From positions 1 to 64,000 of the forward strand of contig JAAZOD010000014.1 of NCBI GenBank assembly GCA_012797975.1: a DNA stretch of 64,000 nt, written 5' to 3'. The stretch is from Pelolinea sp. (GTDB lineage Bacteria > Chloroflexota > Anaerolineae > Anaerolineales > Anaerolineaceae). The notes below the pieces were generated by a model. It ran no database searches, was not told where the DNA came from, and saw only the letters and a list, made by a program, of their open reading frames with translations. The position numbers were made by a program, and so were the translations under genes. Below are positions 56,238 to 64,000 of this stretch, in pieces. Position 1 is the stretch's first letter. Every line of letters starts with the position of its first letter.

Positions 56238-59200
56238 ATGAAGCGTCAATACCGTATGATGGATGGTAATGAAGCGGTAGCTTACGTTGCCTATCGATTG
56301 AACGAGGTAATTGCCATCTATCCAATTACACCATCCTCAGCCATGGGTGAACACGCCGATGCCTGGTCAGCTGCCCGTATCCCGAACATTTGGGGAACCG
56401 TTCCGACGGTCATGGAAATGCAATCGGAAGGCGGCGCTTCTGGCGCAGTGCATGGCGCGCTCACGTCAGGCTCTTTAACCACCACGTTCACCGCATCACA
56501 GGGTCTTTTACTGATGATCCCGAACATGTACAAGATCGCCGGTGAACTTACCCCGACCGTTTTTCACGTTTCCGCCAGGTCCTTAGCGACCCATGCCCTG
56601 TCCATCTTTGGCGACCAGAGCGATATCGCTGCCGTGCGCAGCACCGGCTTTGCCCTGCTGGCATCGAGCTCGGTTCAGGAAGCGCACGATATGGCGGTCA
56701 TCGCTCAAGCCGCAACCCTGGAATCACGAATTCCCTTCCTGCACTTCTTTGACGGTTTCCGCACCTCCCATGAGGTGAACAAAGTGGAAATCCTCAACGA
56801 AGAGGACCTGAAAGCGATGATCGATGCCAAGCTGATCTATGAGCATCGCAGCCGCGCACTCACCCCTGATCATCCCTCCATTCGCGGGACCGCTCAAAAT
56901 CCGGACGTCTATTTCCAGGCACGCGAAACGGTCAACCCGTTCTATGAAAAATGTCCGGCCATCACCCAGGCCGCCATGGACAAATTTGCAGCGCTCACCG
57001 GCCGCAGTTATCACCTCTTTGATTATGCCGGTGCACCCGATGCAAAACAGGTCATCATCATCATGGCCTCGGGTGCCGAAACCAGCGAAGAAACCGTGAA
57101 ATATCTGACCGCCAAAGGCGAAAAGGTGGGCGTGGTCACGGTGCATCTGTACCGGCCGTTTTCCACCAGCCACCTTTTGGCTGCCCTGCCCGCAACGGTA
57201 GAATCGATCGCCGTTCTCGACCGCACGAAGGAAGCAGGTGCGGATGGCGAACCTCTGTATAAAGACATCACCACCGCCATCCTTGAAGGCCTTGCCACGG
57301 GTATCGCGCCCTTCAAAAAAGCTCCCGTTGTCATAGGCGGTCGTTATGGCCTTTCCTCAAAAGAGTTCACACCCGGCATGGTAAAAGGGGTTTTCGACGA
57401 ACTCAAGAAGGCCACTCCCAAGAATCATTTCACCATCGGCATCCGCGATGATGTCAGCCACAGCTCTGTCGAGTATGATGAAAACTTCTCCATCGCAGCC
57501 GATGATGTGGTACGCTGTGTTTTCTTCGGGCTGGGTTCCGACGGAACCGTAGGGGCAAATAAGAACTCCACCAAGATCATTGGCGAAGAGGGCAACAACT
57601 ATGCCCAGGGATATTTCGTGTACGACTCGAAGAAATCAGGAACCGTCACCGAATCTCACCTGCGCTTCGGCCCCCGACCCATCAAAGCGCCCTACCTGGT
57701 TGGCAAAGGCGATGCAAATTTCGTGGCCTGTCATCAATTCAGTTTCCTCGAAAAGTACGATATGTTGAAATATGCAAAACCAGGCGGTGTGTTCCTGCTC
57801 AACAGCATTTACGGCAAAGATCAAACATGGAATAACATTCCCTATGAAGTCCAGCAAGCGATCATCGATAAAAAATTAAAATTCTATGTGATCGATGCCT
57901 ATGAGGTTGCGAAAGCGACCGGCATGGGTGTGCGCATTAATACCATCATGCAGACCTGCTTCTTTGCCATCAGCGGCATTCTCCCCAAGGATGAAGCCAT
58001 CGCCGAGATCAAGAAATACATCAAGAAAACCTACGGCAAACGTGGAGAAGCGGTGGTCAACCAAAACTTCAAAGCAGTGGATTCGAGCGTTGAGAACCTC
58101 TTCGAAGTAAAGGTGCCGGAAAAAGCTGACAGCAAGATCAGAATGGCAAAACCGGTTCCTGATGCGGCGCCTGATTTCGTTAAAAACGTGCTGGGAAAGA
58201 TGATCGCTCAAGATGGGGATTCTCTGCCCGTCAGCGCACTTCCCGTGGATGGGACATTCCCGTCCGGAACCACCCAATGGGAGAAACGCAACATCGCCCT
58301 GGAAATTCCGGTTTGGGAACCCGACCTTTGCATTCAATGCGGAAAATGCGCTTTCAACTGTCCGCATGCGGCCATCCGCGTCAAGGTTTATGATGGCGCA
58401 TTATTGAAAGATGCTCCCGCAACCTTCAAGTCGATCGATGCGAAGTTCAAGGAATTCCCAGGAACGAAATATACCGTTCAGGTAGCCCCCGAAGATTGCA
58501 CCGGTTGTGGTGTTTGCGTGGAATACTGCCCGGCGAAGGACAAAGCCGACGCCAGCCGAAAAGCCATCAATATGGCTCCTCAGCCGCCATTGCGCGCAAG
58601 CGAAAGCAAGAATTTCGCTTTCTTCCTCAACCTGCCCGATCCTGACCGGACAACGTTCGAATATGATTCCATCAAGAACTCACAGCTTCTGCACCCCTTG
58701 TTTGAGTTTTCCGGCGCCTGCGCAGGATGTGGTGAAACACCTTATATCAAATTGATGTCCCAGCTGTTCGGCGACCGCACCATCATCGCCAATGCCACCG
58801 GCTGCACCTCGATTTACGGCGGCAATCTGCCCACCACTCCCTGGACCTTCAACAAAGACGGACGCGGCCCCGCCTGGTCCAACTCGCTGTTTGAAGATAA
58901 TGCGGAGTTCGGATTGGGGATGCGCCTGACCATCGACAAACAAAACGAATTCGCCAAAGAACTGTTGAAGAAGCTCTCTGCCAAGGTCGGCGGAACCCTT
59001 GTTGACGAACTGTTGAATGCCGACCAGAACGACGAAAAAGGCATCGATGCCCAACGGGAGCGTGTGGCAGTTCTAAAATCCAAACTGCAAGCGGAGAAAG
59101 ATGCAGATGCCCAGCAGCTCTTCAATATCGCAGATATGCTGGTCAAGAAGAGCGTATGGATCCTGGGCGGCGATGGTTGGGCCTACGACATCGGTTACGG

Positions 59201-59813
59201 TGGCCTGGACCATGTTTTGGCCAGCGGTCGAAACGTGAATATCCTGGTGCTGGATACCGGTGTTTATTCCAACACCGGCGGTCAATCATCCAAAGCCACA
59301 CCACGCGCAGCGGTTGCGAAATTCGCCGCCAATGGAAAAGACCTGCCCCGCAAAGACCTTGGGTTGATCGCCATGACCTATGGATATATCTATGTGGCAC
59401 AGGTCGCCATGGGGTACAGTGACCTGCAGACATTGCGCGCACTGCGCGAAGCGGATGCGTACGAAGGTCCATCCCTCATCATTGCTTACTCACACTGCAT
59501 CAACCACGGTTATGACCTGCGCAAGGGATTGAACCAGCAGAAACTGGCAGTCAATTCCGGAATCTGGCCAGTCTATCGCTACAACCCTGCCTTGAAAGAA
59601 CAGGGACTGAATCCGCTCAAGCTGGACTGCAAAGAACCCACCATTCCGGTGAAGGACTTTGCCTACAATGAAACCCGCTTCAGCATGCTTGTTCAGAGCA
59701 ACGAAGCCCGCGCCGAGGAGCTGATGGAAAGTGCCCAGACTGATGCGAATGAAAGATGGAAATATTTCAGCCAGCTAGCAGCGCTGGATTTCAGCAAGTC
59801 AAAGGCTGAATAG
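56238..59813 (+). CDS. nifJ: Pyruvate:ferredoxin oxidoreductase, single-chain
   Basis: The 1191-residue protein contains all domains of homodimeric PFOR. The pyruvate-binding N-terminal domain (MDGNEAVAYVAYRLNEVIAIYPIT split) is followed by PFOR domains II and III. A two-cluster ferredoxin region holds CIQCGKCAFNCPH from residue 698 and CTGCGVCVEYCP from residue 754. A thiamine-diphosphate domain follows (GCTSIYGGN, then GDGWAYDIGYGGLDHVLASG and DTGVYSNTGGQ). It oxidises pyruvate to acetyl-CoA and reduces ferredoxin in anaerobic metabolism. AAGGAG lies eight bases before ATG 56238. Confidence 0.97.
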   Translation: MKRQYRMMDGNEAVAYVAYRLNEVIAIYPITPSSAMGEHADAWSAARIPNIWGTVPTVMEMQSEGGASGAVHGALTSGSLTTTFTASQGLLLMIPNMYKIAGELTPTVFHVSARSLATHALSIFGDQSDIAAVRSTGFALLASSSVQEAHDMAVIAQAATLESRIPFLHFFDGFRTSHEVNKVEILNEEDLKAMIDAKLIYEHRSRALTPDHPSIRGTAQNPDVYFQARETVNPFYEKCPAITQAAMDKFAALTGRSYHLFDYAGAPDAKQVIIIMASGAETSEETVKYLTAKGEKVGVVTVHLYRPFSTSHLLAALPATVESIAVLDRTKEAGADGEPLYKDITTAILEGLATGIAPFKKAPVVIGGRYGLSSKEFTPGMVKGVFDELKKATPKNHFTIGIRDDVSHSSVEYDENFSIAADDVVRCVFFGLGSDGTVGANKNSTKIIGEEGNNYAQGYFVYDSKKSGTVTESHLRFGPRPIKAPYLVGKGDANFVACHQFSFLEKYDMLKYAKPGGVFLLNSIYGKDQTWNNIPYEVQQAIIDKKLKFYVIDAYEVAKATGMGVRINTIMQTCFFAISGILPKDEAIAEIKKYIKKTYGKRGEAVVNQNFKAVDSSVENLFEVKVPEKADSKIRMAKPVPDAAPDFVKNVLGKMIAQDGDSLPVSALPVDGTFPSGTTQWEKRNIALEIPVWEPDLCIQCGKCAFNCPHAAIRVKVYDGALLKDAPATFKSIDAKFKEFPGTKYTVQVAPEDCTGCGVCVEYCPAKDKADASRKAINMAPQPPLRASESKNFAFFLNLPDPDRTTFEYDSIKNSQLLHPLFEFSGACAGCGETPYIKLMSQLFGDRTIIANATGCTSIYGGNLPTTPWTFNKDGRGPAWSNSLFEDNAEFGLGMRLTIDKQNEFAKELLKKLSAKVGGTLVDELLNADQNDEKGIDAQRERVAVLKSKLQAEKDADAQQLFNIADMLVKKSVWILGGDGWAYDIGYGGLDHVLASGRNVNILVLDTGVYSNTGGQSSKATPRAAVAKFAANGKDLPRKDLGLIAMTYGYIYVAQVAMGYSDLQTLRALREADAYEGPSLIIAYSHCINHGYDLRKGLNQQKLAVNSGIWPVYRYNPALKEQGLNPLKLDCKEPTIPVKDFAYNETRFSMLVQSNEARAEELMESAQTDANERWKYFSQLAALDFSKSKAE

Positions 59814-59819
59814 AAAACG

Positions 59820-59854
59820 AAGAAGCGTATGCACCTGCGTACGCTTCTTTTTTA
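59820..59854 (+). terminator. Terminator of the PFOR gene
   Basis: AAGAAGCGTA pairs with TACGCTTCTT around a 10-base loop and is followed by TTTTTT. It sits seven bases after the PFOR stop. Confidence 0.88.
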
Positions 59855-59876
59855 TCTCTTCGTGGAGGAAAAGAAG

Positions 59877-60881
59877 ATGGACCTGCATACAACATATCTG
59901 GGAATCCCTCTGAAAAATCCACTGGTTGCATCGGCATCGGTCATTTCAAAAAAGATCAGCAATATCAAGAAATTGGAGGATTCGGGAGTCGGTGCGGTAG
60001 TGCTGTACTCCCTGTTTGAAGAACAGATCACCCAAGAAAGTCTGGCATTGAATTATTTCCTCGAGCGCGGGACGGAATCATACGCCGAAGCGATCACCTA
60101 TTTCCCGGAACTGCCATCGTACAACCTGGAACCGGAGAAGTATCTGGAGCATATTCAGAAAGCGAAACAGGCGGTGGACATCCCCATCATCGCCAGTCTG
60201 AATGGCGTTTCGCAAAGCGGTTGGATCAAATATGCAAAATTGATCGAAGAGGCCGGCGCCGATGCGCTTGAATTGAACATCTACTATCTGTCAACCAGCC
60301 CTTACATCGACAGTGCCATGCTCGAGGAAATGTACAGCGGTTTGGTCAAAAAGGTCGCCGATTCGATCGATATTCCCCTGGCGGTGAAATTGAACCCATT
60401 CATCACCAGTTTGCCAAGTTTTGGAAAGGAACTGGTTGACTGCGGGGCGAAAGGGTTGGTGCTCTTCAACCGTTTTTATCAACCCGATCTGGATATTGAA
60501 ACCAGGGAAGTCGTACCCACGCTGGACCTGAGCACTTCGAAAGACCTGCGTTTGCCCTTGCGCTGGACCGCCATCCTGTACAAGCGCATCCAAGCCGACC
60601 TGGCGTTAAGCGGAGGGATCCACAATGGAGTGGATATCGTAAAAGCCCTGATGGCCGGGGCGAGCATTGCCATGAGCGCTTCAGAACTGGTGGGAAACGG
60701 CATTCAACGTGCCAGGAGCATGCTGGATGAGCTGATCACCTGGATGCAGATCCATGAATATGAAAAGGTTGATGAAATGCGCGGCAGTATGAGCCAAAAA
60801 AATGTTGCCGAACCCGCCGCATTCGAGCGCGCGAATTACATGAAAGCGTTGACCTTATTCGACAACGATTTTCGATATTAA
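59877..60881 (+). CDS. Dihydroorotate-dehydrogenase-like flavoprotein
   Basis: The ATG with GGAGG upstream gives 334 residues, a TIM barrel of the PyrD/DHODH family: TTYLGIPLKNPLVASASVIS at the N-terminus, SLNGVSQSGWIKYAKLIEEAGADALELN, KLNPFITSL, and flavin-binding LSGGIHNGVDIVKALMAGA. The pattern LNIYY replaces the usual NxSCP-like active-site loop, so it may be a related oxidoreductase. It follows the PFOR gene across a terminator; the pairing is seen in other anaerobes, which suggests a redox link. Confidence 0.85.
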   Translation: MDLHTTYLGIPLKNPLVASASVISKKISNIKKLEDSGVGAVVLYSLFEEQITQESLALNYFLERGTESYAEAITYFPELPSYNLEPEKYLEHIQKAKQAVDIPIIASLNGVSQSGWIKYAKLIEEAGADALELNIYYLSTSPYIDSAMLEEMYSGLVKKVADSIDIPLAVKLNPFITSLPSFGKELVDCGAKGLVLFNRFYQPDLDIETREVVPTLDLSTSKDLRLPLRWTAILYKRIQADLALSGGIHNGVDIVKALMAGASIAMSASELVGNGIQRARSMLDELITWMQIHEYEKVDEMRGSMSQKNVAEPAAFERANYMKALTLFDNDFRY

Positions 60882-60895
60882 CCATGTCCTTAAAG

Positions 60896-60927
60896 AAGGA
60901 TCCCCCGGGTTGCGGGGGGTCCTTTTT
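60896..60927 (+). terminator. Terminator between convergent genes
   Basis: AAGGATCCCCCG pairs with CGGGGGGTCCTT around a 5-base loop with one wobble pair, followed by TTTAT. It lies 15 bases after the DHODH-like gene and overlaps the infA end. Confidence 0.85.
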
Positions 60928-61174
60928 ATTCCTCTTCGTCAGAAATGGGATTATTTTTCTTTTGGCGATACGTGATCCGACCACGGGTCAAATCATAGGG
61001 CGACATCTCAACCTTTACACGATCACCTAATAAGATGCGGATGTAATATCTGCGCATTTTTCCAGAAAGATAAGCGAGAACTTCGTGACCATTATCAAGG
61101 CGAACACGGAATTGCGTTGCAGGCAGGGCTTCAATGACGGTGCCATCGACCTGTATCTTCTCTTCCTTCCCCAT
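60926..61174 (-). CDS. infA: Translation initiation factor IF-1
   Basis: The 82-residue S1/OB-fold protein has [48 protein letters not shown] (split at [13 protein letters not shown] and [13 protein letters not shown]), the IF-1 core that binds the 30S A site. A C-terminal acidic tail (ISDEEE) extends the family length by about eight residues. AAGGAG precedes the start. It follows rpsU by about 38 bases. Confidence 0.95.
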   Translation of the reverse strand: MGKEEKIQVDGTVIEALPATQFRVRLDNGHEVLAYLSGKMRRYYIRILLGDRVKVEMSPYDLTRGRITYRQKKNNPISDEEE

Positions 61175-61212
61175 TTAAAACTCCTTCCTGCAGTTCACTG
61201 CAACACATTGTC

Positions 61213-61404
61213 CTAATGGGTCATCTGGTGCCGCTTCATTCGGCGAACTGCTTTTTTCTTTTCTGCACGACGGGTTTCGCTTTTTGATGAATACCAACGT
61301 TTCTTGCGGATCGTGCTTAAGACACCGCTTTTGATGACTTTCTTGCGAAAGCGACGTAATAGCTGATCTTGAGATTCGTTAGGTCTTAATACCACTTTCG
61401 TCAA
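61213..61404 (-). CDS. rpsU: Ribosomal protein bS21, TTG start
   Basis: The 63-residue basic protein is bS21: TKVVLRPNESQDQLLRRFRKK, then VLSTIRKKRWYSSKSETRR and a KR-rich tail. The TTG at 61404 has GGAGGTG eight bases upstream; the in-frame GTG at 61413 lies on the Shine-Dalgarno sequence itself and was rejected. bS21 helps mRNA entry on the 30S subunit. Confidence 0.92.
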   Translation of the reverse strand: MTKVVLRPNESQDQLLRRFRKKVIKSGVLSTIRKKRWYSSKSETRRAEKKKAVRRMKRHQMTH

Positions 61405-61441
61405 ACTTCTCACCTCCCTTCGCTCGAAGGGTTAAGAAAAT

Positions 61442-61477
61442 AAAAACTCGGCTGACAGAAAAAGCAACAGTCGAGTT
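61442..61477 (-). promoter_or_regulatory. Attenuator-like hairpin in the rpsU leader
   Basis: On the minus strand AACTCGACTG pairs with CAGCCGAGTT (10 bp with one A/C mismatch) around a 13-base loop, and is followed by TTTATTTTC. It lies between the rpsU promoter and the rpsU start, so it would terminate transcription in the leader unless prevented. Confidence 0.65.
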
Positions 61478-61577
61478 ATCTTGAAAAAGTAACTTCAATC
61501 CTGGAAGCGAGCGATAAAATGCCTCCTCACATTAAGATAAGTACTGCGCCTTTTTCTTCTTCCGAACAGCCGGAATG

Positions 61578-61606
61578 ATTATACTTAGAACCAATTTGCT
61601 TGTCAA
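61578..61606 (-). promoter_or_regulatory. Strong promoter of rpsU-infA
   Basis: On the minus strand consensus TTGACA (61601-61606) and TATAAT (61578-61583) are separated by exactly 17 bases. Transcription starts about 165 bases upstream of rpsU, giving a long leader. Confidence 0.92.
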
Positions 61607-62887
61607 TTATTCAGATTTTTCTGTTTTAGCGTGTTTTTTCAAGCTTTGAAACACGAAAAAGCTGATCAGGGAACACACAAAACAGAAGCAGAATAGGAAC
61701 CGATAACCCCAAAATGCCCCCGGTTTGCACCGGTTCAGCAGGTCAATCAAGGGACCTTCCAATTTTCCCAGGGCGCTGGCACCGGCGGTTGCCAGATTGG
61801 TCAAGCCGAGGAACTTGCCTGCCTGGTCAGCAGGGGCCAGTTTGACAGCCATGGTCCAGTTGGAGGTCAGATACAGGCCCATGCCCGCTCCGATGAAAGC
61901 CGCCACCACCATCAGCATGGTCATCTGCTGCACAAAGACCAGCGCAAGTCCACCTGTCGCGGTGATCAGCATGGCAGCGTTCATCATTCTTTCAGGCCCT
62001 GTTCTATCGGAGAGCCAGCCGGAGATCAGAACGAACGCCACCAGCGCACAGGCAATGACGATCATCAGCGAACCGGTGGCCTCCACAGGGTTCTCCACGG
62101 CCAGCACATCGCGGATGAAGTACTGGGCAAAGGTTTGAATGCCATACACCCCCAGCAGAAAAATGAACCTGGAGACCAGCAGATTGGAGAAAGGGCGATT
62201 TGTTTTCCGGTCAAAGGAAAAAACCTCACGCACCGAAAAGCCGGCCGAAGGCGATTCGGTTCCCGTGCTTTTTTTTCTTTCATGCGCGGCGAAGATGGTG
62301 ACCGCTGCCGTGATGCACAAAATCCCGATCACGACCAGAAAAATTCGATAGGTGCCGGAACCATCGGGGGCCAACAAAAAACCAGCCAGCACAGAGGCGC
62401 ATACCACGCCGAACACATCCATGAAATTCTTTATTCCGCTTGCCAGCCCTTTTTGTCGCTCGGGGACGATATCCGGGATCAAAGCCTGCATGGGTCCCTG
62501 GGCAATATTCGAGGCAACCTGAAGGGTGATATAGCCGAAGAAAATACCCACCAAAGAATTGGCAGCCGCAATGCATAGAAGCACACAAACATCCAGTATG
62601 GTACCCAAAGCGATAAAGGGGGTCCGTCTTCCCCAGCGCGAATGGGACCGATCGCTGAACGCGCCGGACAGCGGTTGGACCAGCATGGCAAGGACCAGGC
62701 CGAGAAAGGTAAGCAGCCCCAACCAGGTGTTTTTGCTGGTTTCCGGGACATAGCTTAACAACATGGCAGGCAGCACGATAGGATGCAACGTATTCCATAA
62801 AAAAGATAAGCCAAACGAATATGCGTTGATGGAGATGAGATTGGTGAAAGATAGTTTTTGTTTCATGGAAGACTCATTTTGAAGCAT
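61607..62887 (-). CDS. MFS transporter, SLC45/GPH-like
   Basis: The product is about 426 residues with 12 membrane segments. Typical stretches are FGLSFLWNTLHPIVLPAML, QPLSGAFSDRSHSRWGRRTPFI (loop 2-3 MFS motif, split as GAFSDRSHSRWGRR) and GNGMGLYLTSNWT-like late helices. These resemble sugar/cation symporters of the GPH or SLC45 type. The substrate is unknown. An ATG at 62866 (MKQK) is a plausible alternative start. Confidence 0.85.
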   Translation of the reverse strand: MLQNESSMKQKLSFTNLISINAYSFGLSFLWNTLHPIVLPAMLLSYVPETSKNTWLGLLTFLGLVLAMLVQPLSGAFSDRSHSRWGRRTPFIALGTILDVCVLLCIAAANSLVGIFFGYITLQVASNIAQGPMQALIPDIVPERQKGLASGIKNFMDVFGVVCASVLAGFLLAPDGSGTYRIFLVVIGILCITAAVTIFAAHERKKSTGTESPSAGFSVREVFSFDRKTNRPFSNLLVSRFIFLLGVYGIQTFAQYFIRDVLAVENPVEATGSLMIVIACALVAFVLISGWLSDRTGPERMMNAAMLITATGGLALVFVQQMTMLMVVAAFIGAGMGLYLTSNWTMAVKLAPADQAGKFLGLTNLATAGASALGKLEGPLIDLLNRCKPGAFWGYRFLFCFCFVCSLISFFVFQSLKKHAKTEKSE

Positions 62888-62920
62888 GGAATTTTCTAAT
62901 TTTATTCCTGTCCGGGTGTA

Positions 62921-63769
62921 TCAGCAAAGCCAGGCAGCATGGGGATGCAAAAATTCATTCCTGGCCAGCATATTTTGCGCCAGTTCAAAACCAGCATCAC
63001 CCAACTGCGTGATCACGGCCATTTCATCCAAAAAAGCGATCTGCCCGGGTGCCAGTTGAACAAATCGTTTATCCAGGAAGCCCCACAAATCCCAGGGAAG
63101 CAGTTCCACGGAATTAAGCGCCAGCAGGTCACGCTGCAGGTTCCCAACGATGAACATTTCCCCTTTATATTGAAAGATACCAAACTTGCGCGCATCCGCT
63201 TTATGCAGCCGGACAAGCTGCCAGGCACGGCCCGCAGGAATAAATTTTCCAACGGGCATATCCAAGGTATCGAAATGGATCTTCAGCGCTTCTTTTTGAA
63301 AATCATCCAACTGCGCATCCACCATACACCAGCGCTGTTCACCGGCCTGCCAGTATTCCGTGACCCAATGGTCTTCATATTTTCCGGGTGTGAAATAGGT
63401 GGCAAAACCACATCTTGCCCTGGCAGGGATTCCCTTTGCCTTCAGCAAGGCAGCCAGGATCAAGGAGATATCCCGACAATTCACCACCAGGCGGGCGGCC
63501 AGCGGTCTCTCCACCTGCAACGGAGAGGGATCAAGTTCAAAAAGTCTGTCGAGCTTCTTTTCCACCGATCGGATCTGCACCTCGGCCTGGCGCTGCTCGG
63601 ATAAGGGGAAGCCCATCCTTTCAGCCCAAAAAATATGCAGTGTGGTGGATTGGATGATCTTGCATAAAGATGGGGTGTCATCAGGCAGGTCAGCGCAGGC
63701 ATGCCGATGCTTATTTAGGGAAGAAAGCGGGCCTGTCATTTCATAGAATTGCTGCGGTTGGGGAGTCAT
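62921..63769 (-). CDS. Transglutaminase-like cysteine-protease-fold protein
   Basis: ATG 63769 has AAAGGA seven bases upstream and gives 282 residues. The catalytic triad pattern of transglutaminase-core proteins is present: Cys in VVNCRDISLIL, His in YEDHWVTEYW and Asp in CMVDAQLD. Such proteins can be peptidases, deamidases or isopeptidases. No signal peptide is seen. It precedes the MFS gene with about 33 bases between them. Confidence 0.87.
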   Translation of the reverse strand: MTPQPQQFYEMTGPLSSLNKHRHACADLPDDTPSLCKIIQSTTLHIFWAERMGFPLSEQRQAEVQIRSVEKKLDRLFELDPSPLQVERPLAARLVVNCRDISLILAALLKAKGIPARARCGFATYFTPGKYEDHWVTEYWQAGEQRWCMVDAQLDDFQKEALKIHFDTLDMPVGKFIPAGRAWQLVRLHKADARKFGIFQYKGEMFIVGNLQRDLLALNSVELLPWDLWGFLDKRFVQLAPGQIAFLDEMAVITQLGDAGFELAQNMLARNEFLHPHAAWLC

Positions 63770-63833
63770 TCCAAGTCCTTTCAATGAAAATCGTTGGGGA
63801 AGGAATGATTATAACAAATTAAATAAAAAAAGC

Positions 63834-63953
63834 CTCTTGGCAACGACCTACTCTCCCGGGGGGTCGCCCCCCAAGTACCATCGGCGCTGACGGCCTTAAC
63901 TTCCGGGTTCGGGATGTTACCGGGTGTACCACCGTCGCTCAAATCACCAAGAG
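63834..63953 (-). rRNA. rrf: 5S ribosomal RNA
   Basis: The 120 bases read on the minus strand as a complete 5S rRNA: the terminal helix CTCTTGG/CCAAGAG, the loop with CCCGAACCCGGAAGTTAAG, and GGGAGAGTAGGTC near the 3' end. A TTTTTTT tract follows its 3' end. The 23S gene should lie to the right of the window. Nothing else is seen from 63954 to 64000. Confidence 0.96.
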
Positions 63954-64000
63954 ACTTTTCTGTAACCTTTGAATAGTATGTAGATGATATCTTGAAAGAG

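Noticed and set aside
61420-61577. rpsU leader considered as a T-box or known riboswitch
   Set aside because: No T-box sequence or other riboswitch core is seen; only the hairpins are clear.

Overview
The window looks like chromosomal DNA of an anaerobic, fermenting member of the Chloroflexota, most likely class Anaerolineae. This is inferred from gene content, not from a database search. Pointers are a single-chain pyruvate:ferredoxin oxidoreductase followed by a dihydroorotate-dehydrogenase-like protein, lipoproteins with Thr/Pro-rich linkers, a zinc-ribbon protein with a PEWLxRVR segment, a large exopolysaccharide locus and many small integral-membrane proteins. Coding density is high, with many ATGA stop/start overlaps. 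I see no insertion sequence, CRISPR array or phage structural gene.

Layout. 0-3.2 kb: end of an unknown gene, a 35-residue peptide, a BY-kinase-like P-loop protein whose nucleotide-binding motifs have decayed, two paralogous membrane proteins and a lipoprotein hydrolase. 3.4-8.3 kb: a compact stress-like cluster on one strand: a soluble PAS-PAS-kinase-receiver-winged-helix protein, a small alpha-crystallin (Hsp20-like) protein, an Hsp20-like domain fused to a complete diaminopropionate ammonia-lyase, and a TraR/DksA zinc-finger protein. This is the most novel-looking stretch. 8.3-10.5 kb: a divergent RpiB-like isomerase, then a TPR gene between a 3'-tRNA fragment and an intact tRNA-Ile2(CAT), arranged like a tRNA-targeted integration. 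10.5-17.5 kb: a phosphotransferase (PTS) locus with ascorbate-type EIIA, EIIB and EIIC, NanE epimerase, two SIS isomerases, a PRD-type regulator and a dedicated HPr. 17.8-20.5 kb: an ABC exporter operon with its own small winged-helix regulator; its promoter shares an operator-like motif with the HPr promoter.

20.5-32.5 kb: mostly housekeeping and membrane genes (S41 peptidase, tRNA-Gly, YitT, YhhN, era, ogt, a PRPP-binding phosphoribosyltransferase, galK, a TyrA-like dehydrogenase, M50 protease, DUF951, tsaE, tsaB, family-4 uracil-DNA glycosylase). 32.5-48.6 kb: a cell-surface polysaccharide locus (nucleotide-sugar dehydrogenase, epimerase, Wzx-like flippase, three glycosyltransferases, three large polytopic GT-C-like proteins, a pyruvyltransferase, an LPG-synthase-like membrane protein and a methyltransferase-like protein). 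A phosphohexomutase (49.7 kb) and an initiating sugar-phosphate transferase (52.3 kb) probably feed it. 53-64 kb: trpS, dtd, a lipoprotein, a Nudix hydrolase, pyruvate:ferredoxin oxidoreductase, rpsU-infA behind a strong promoter and an attenuator-like leader, an MFS transporter, a transglutaminase-like protein and 5S rRNA, which marks the end of an rRNA operon running in from the right edge.

Functions are assigned by reading motifs from translated sequence. Starts were moved where a Shine-Dalgarno sequence or family alignment favoured an internal codon. Several genes (30.4, 51.3, 55.6 kb) appear to have a -10 box placed so that transcription would begin at the start codon, suggesting leaderless mRNAs.
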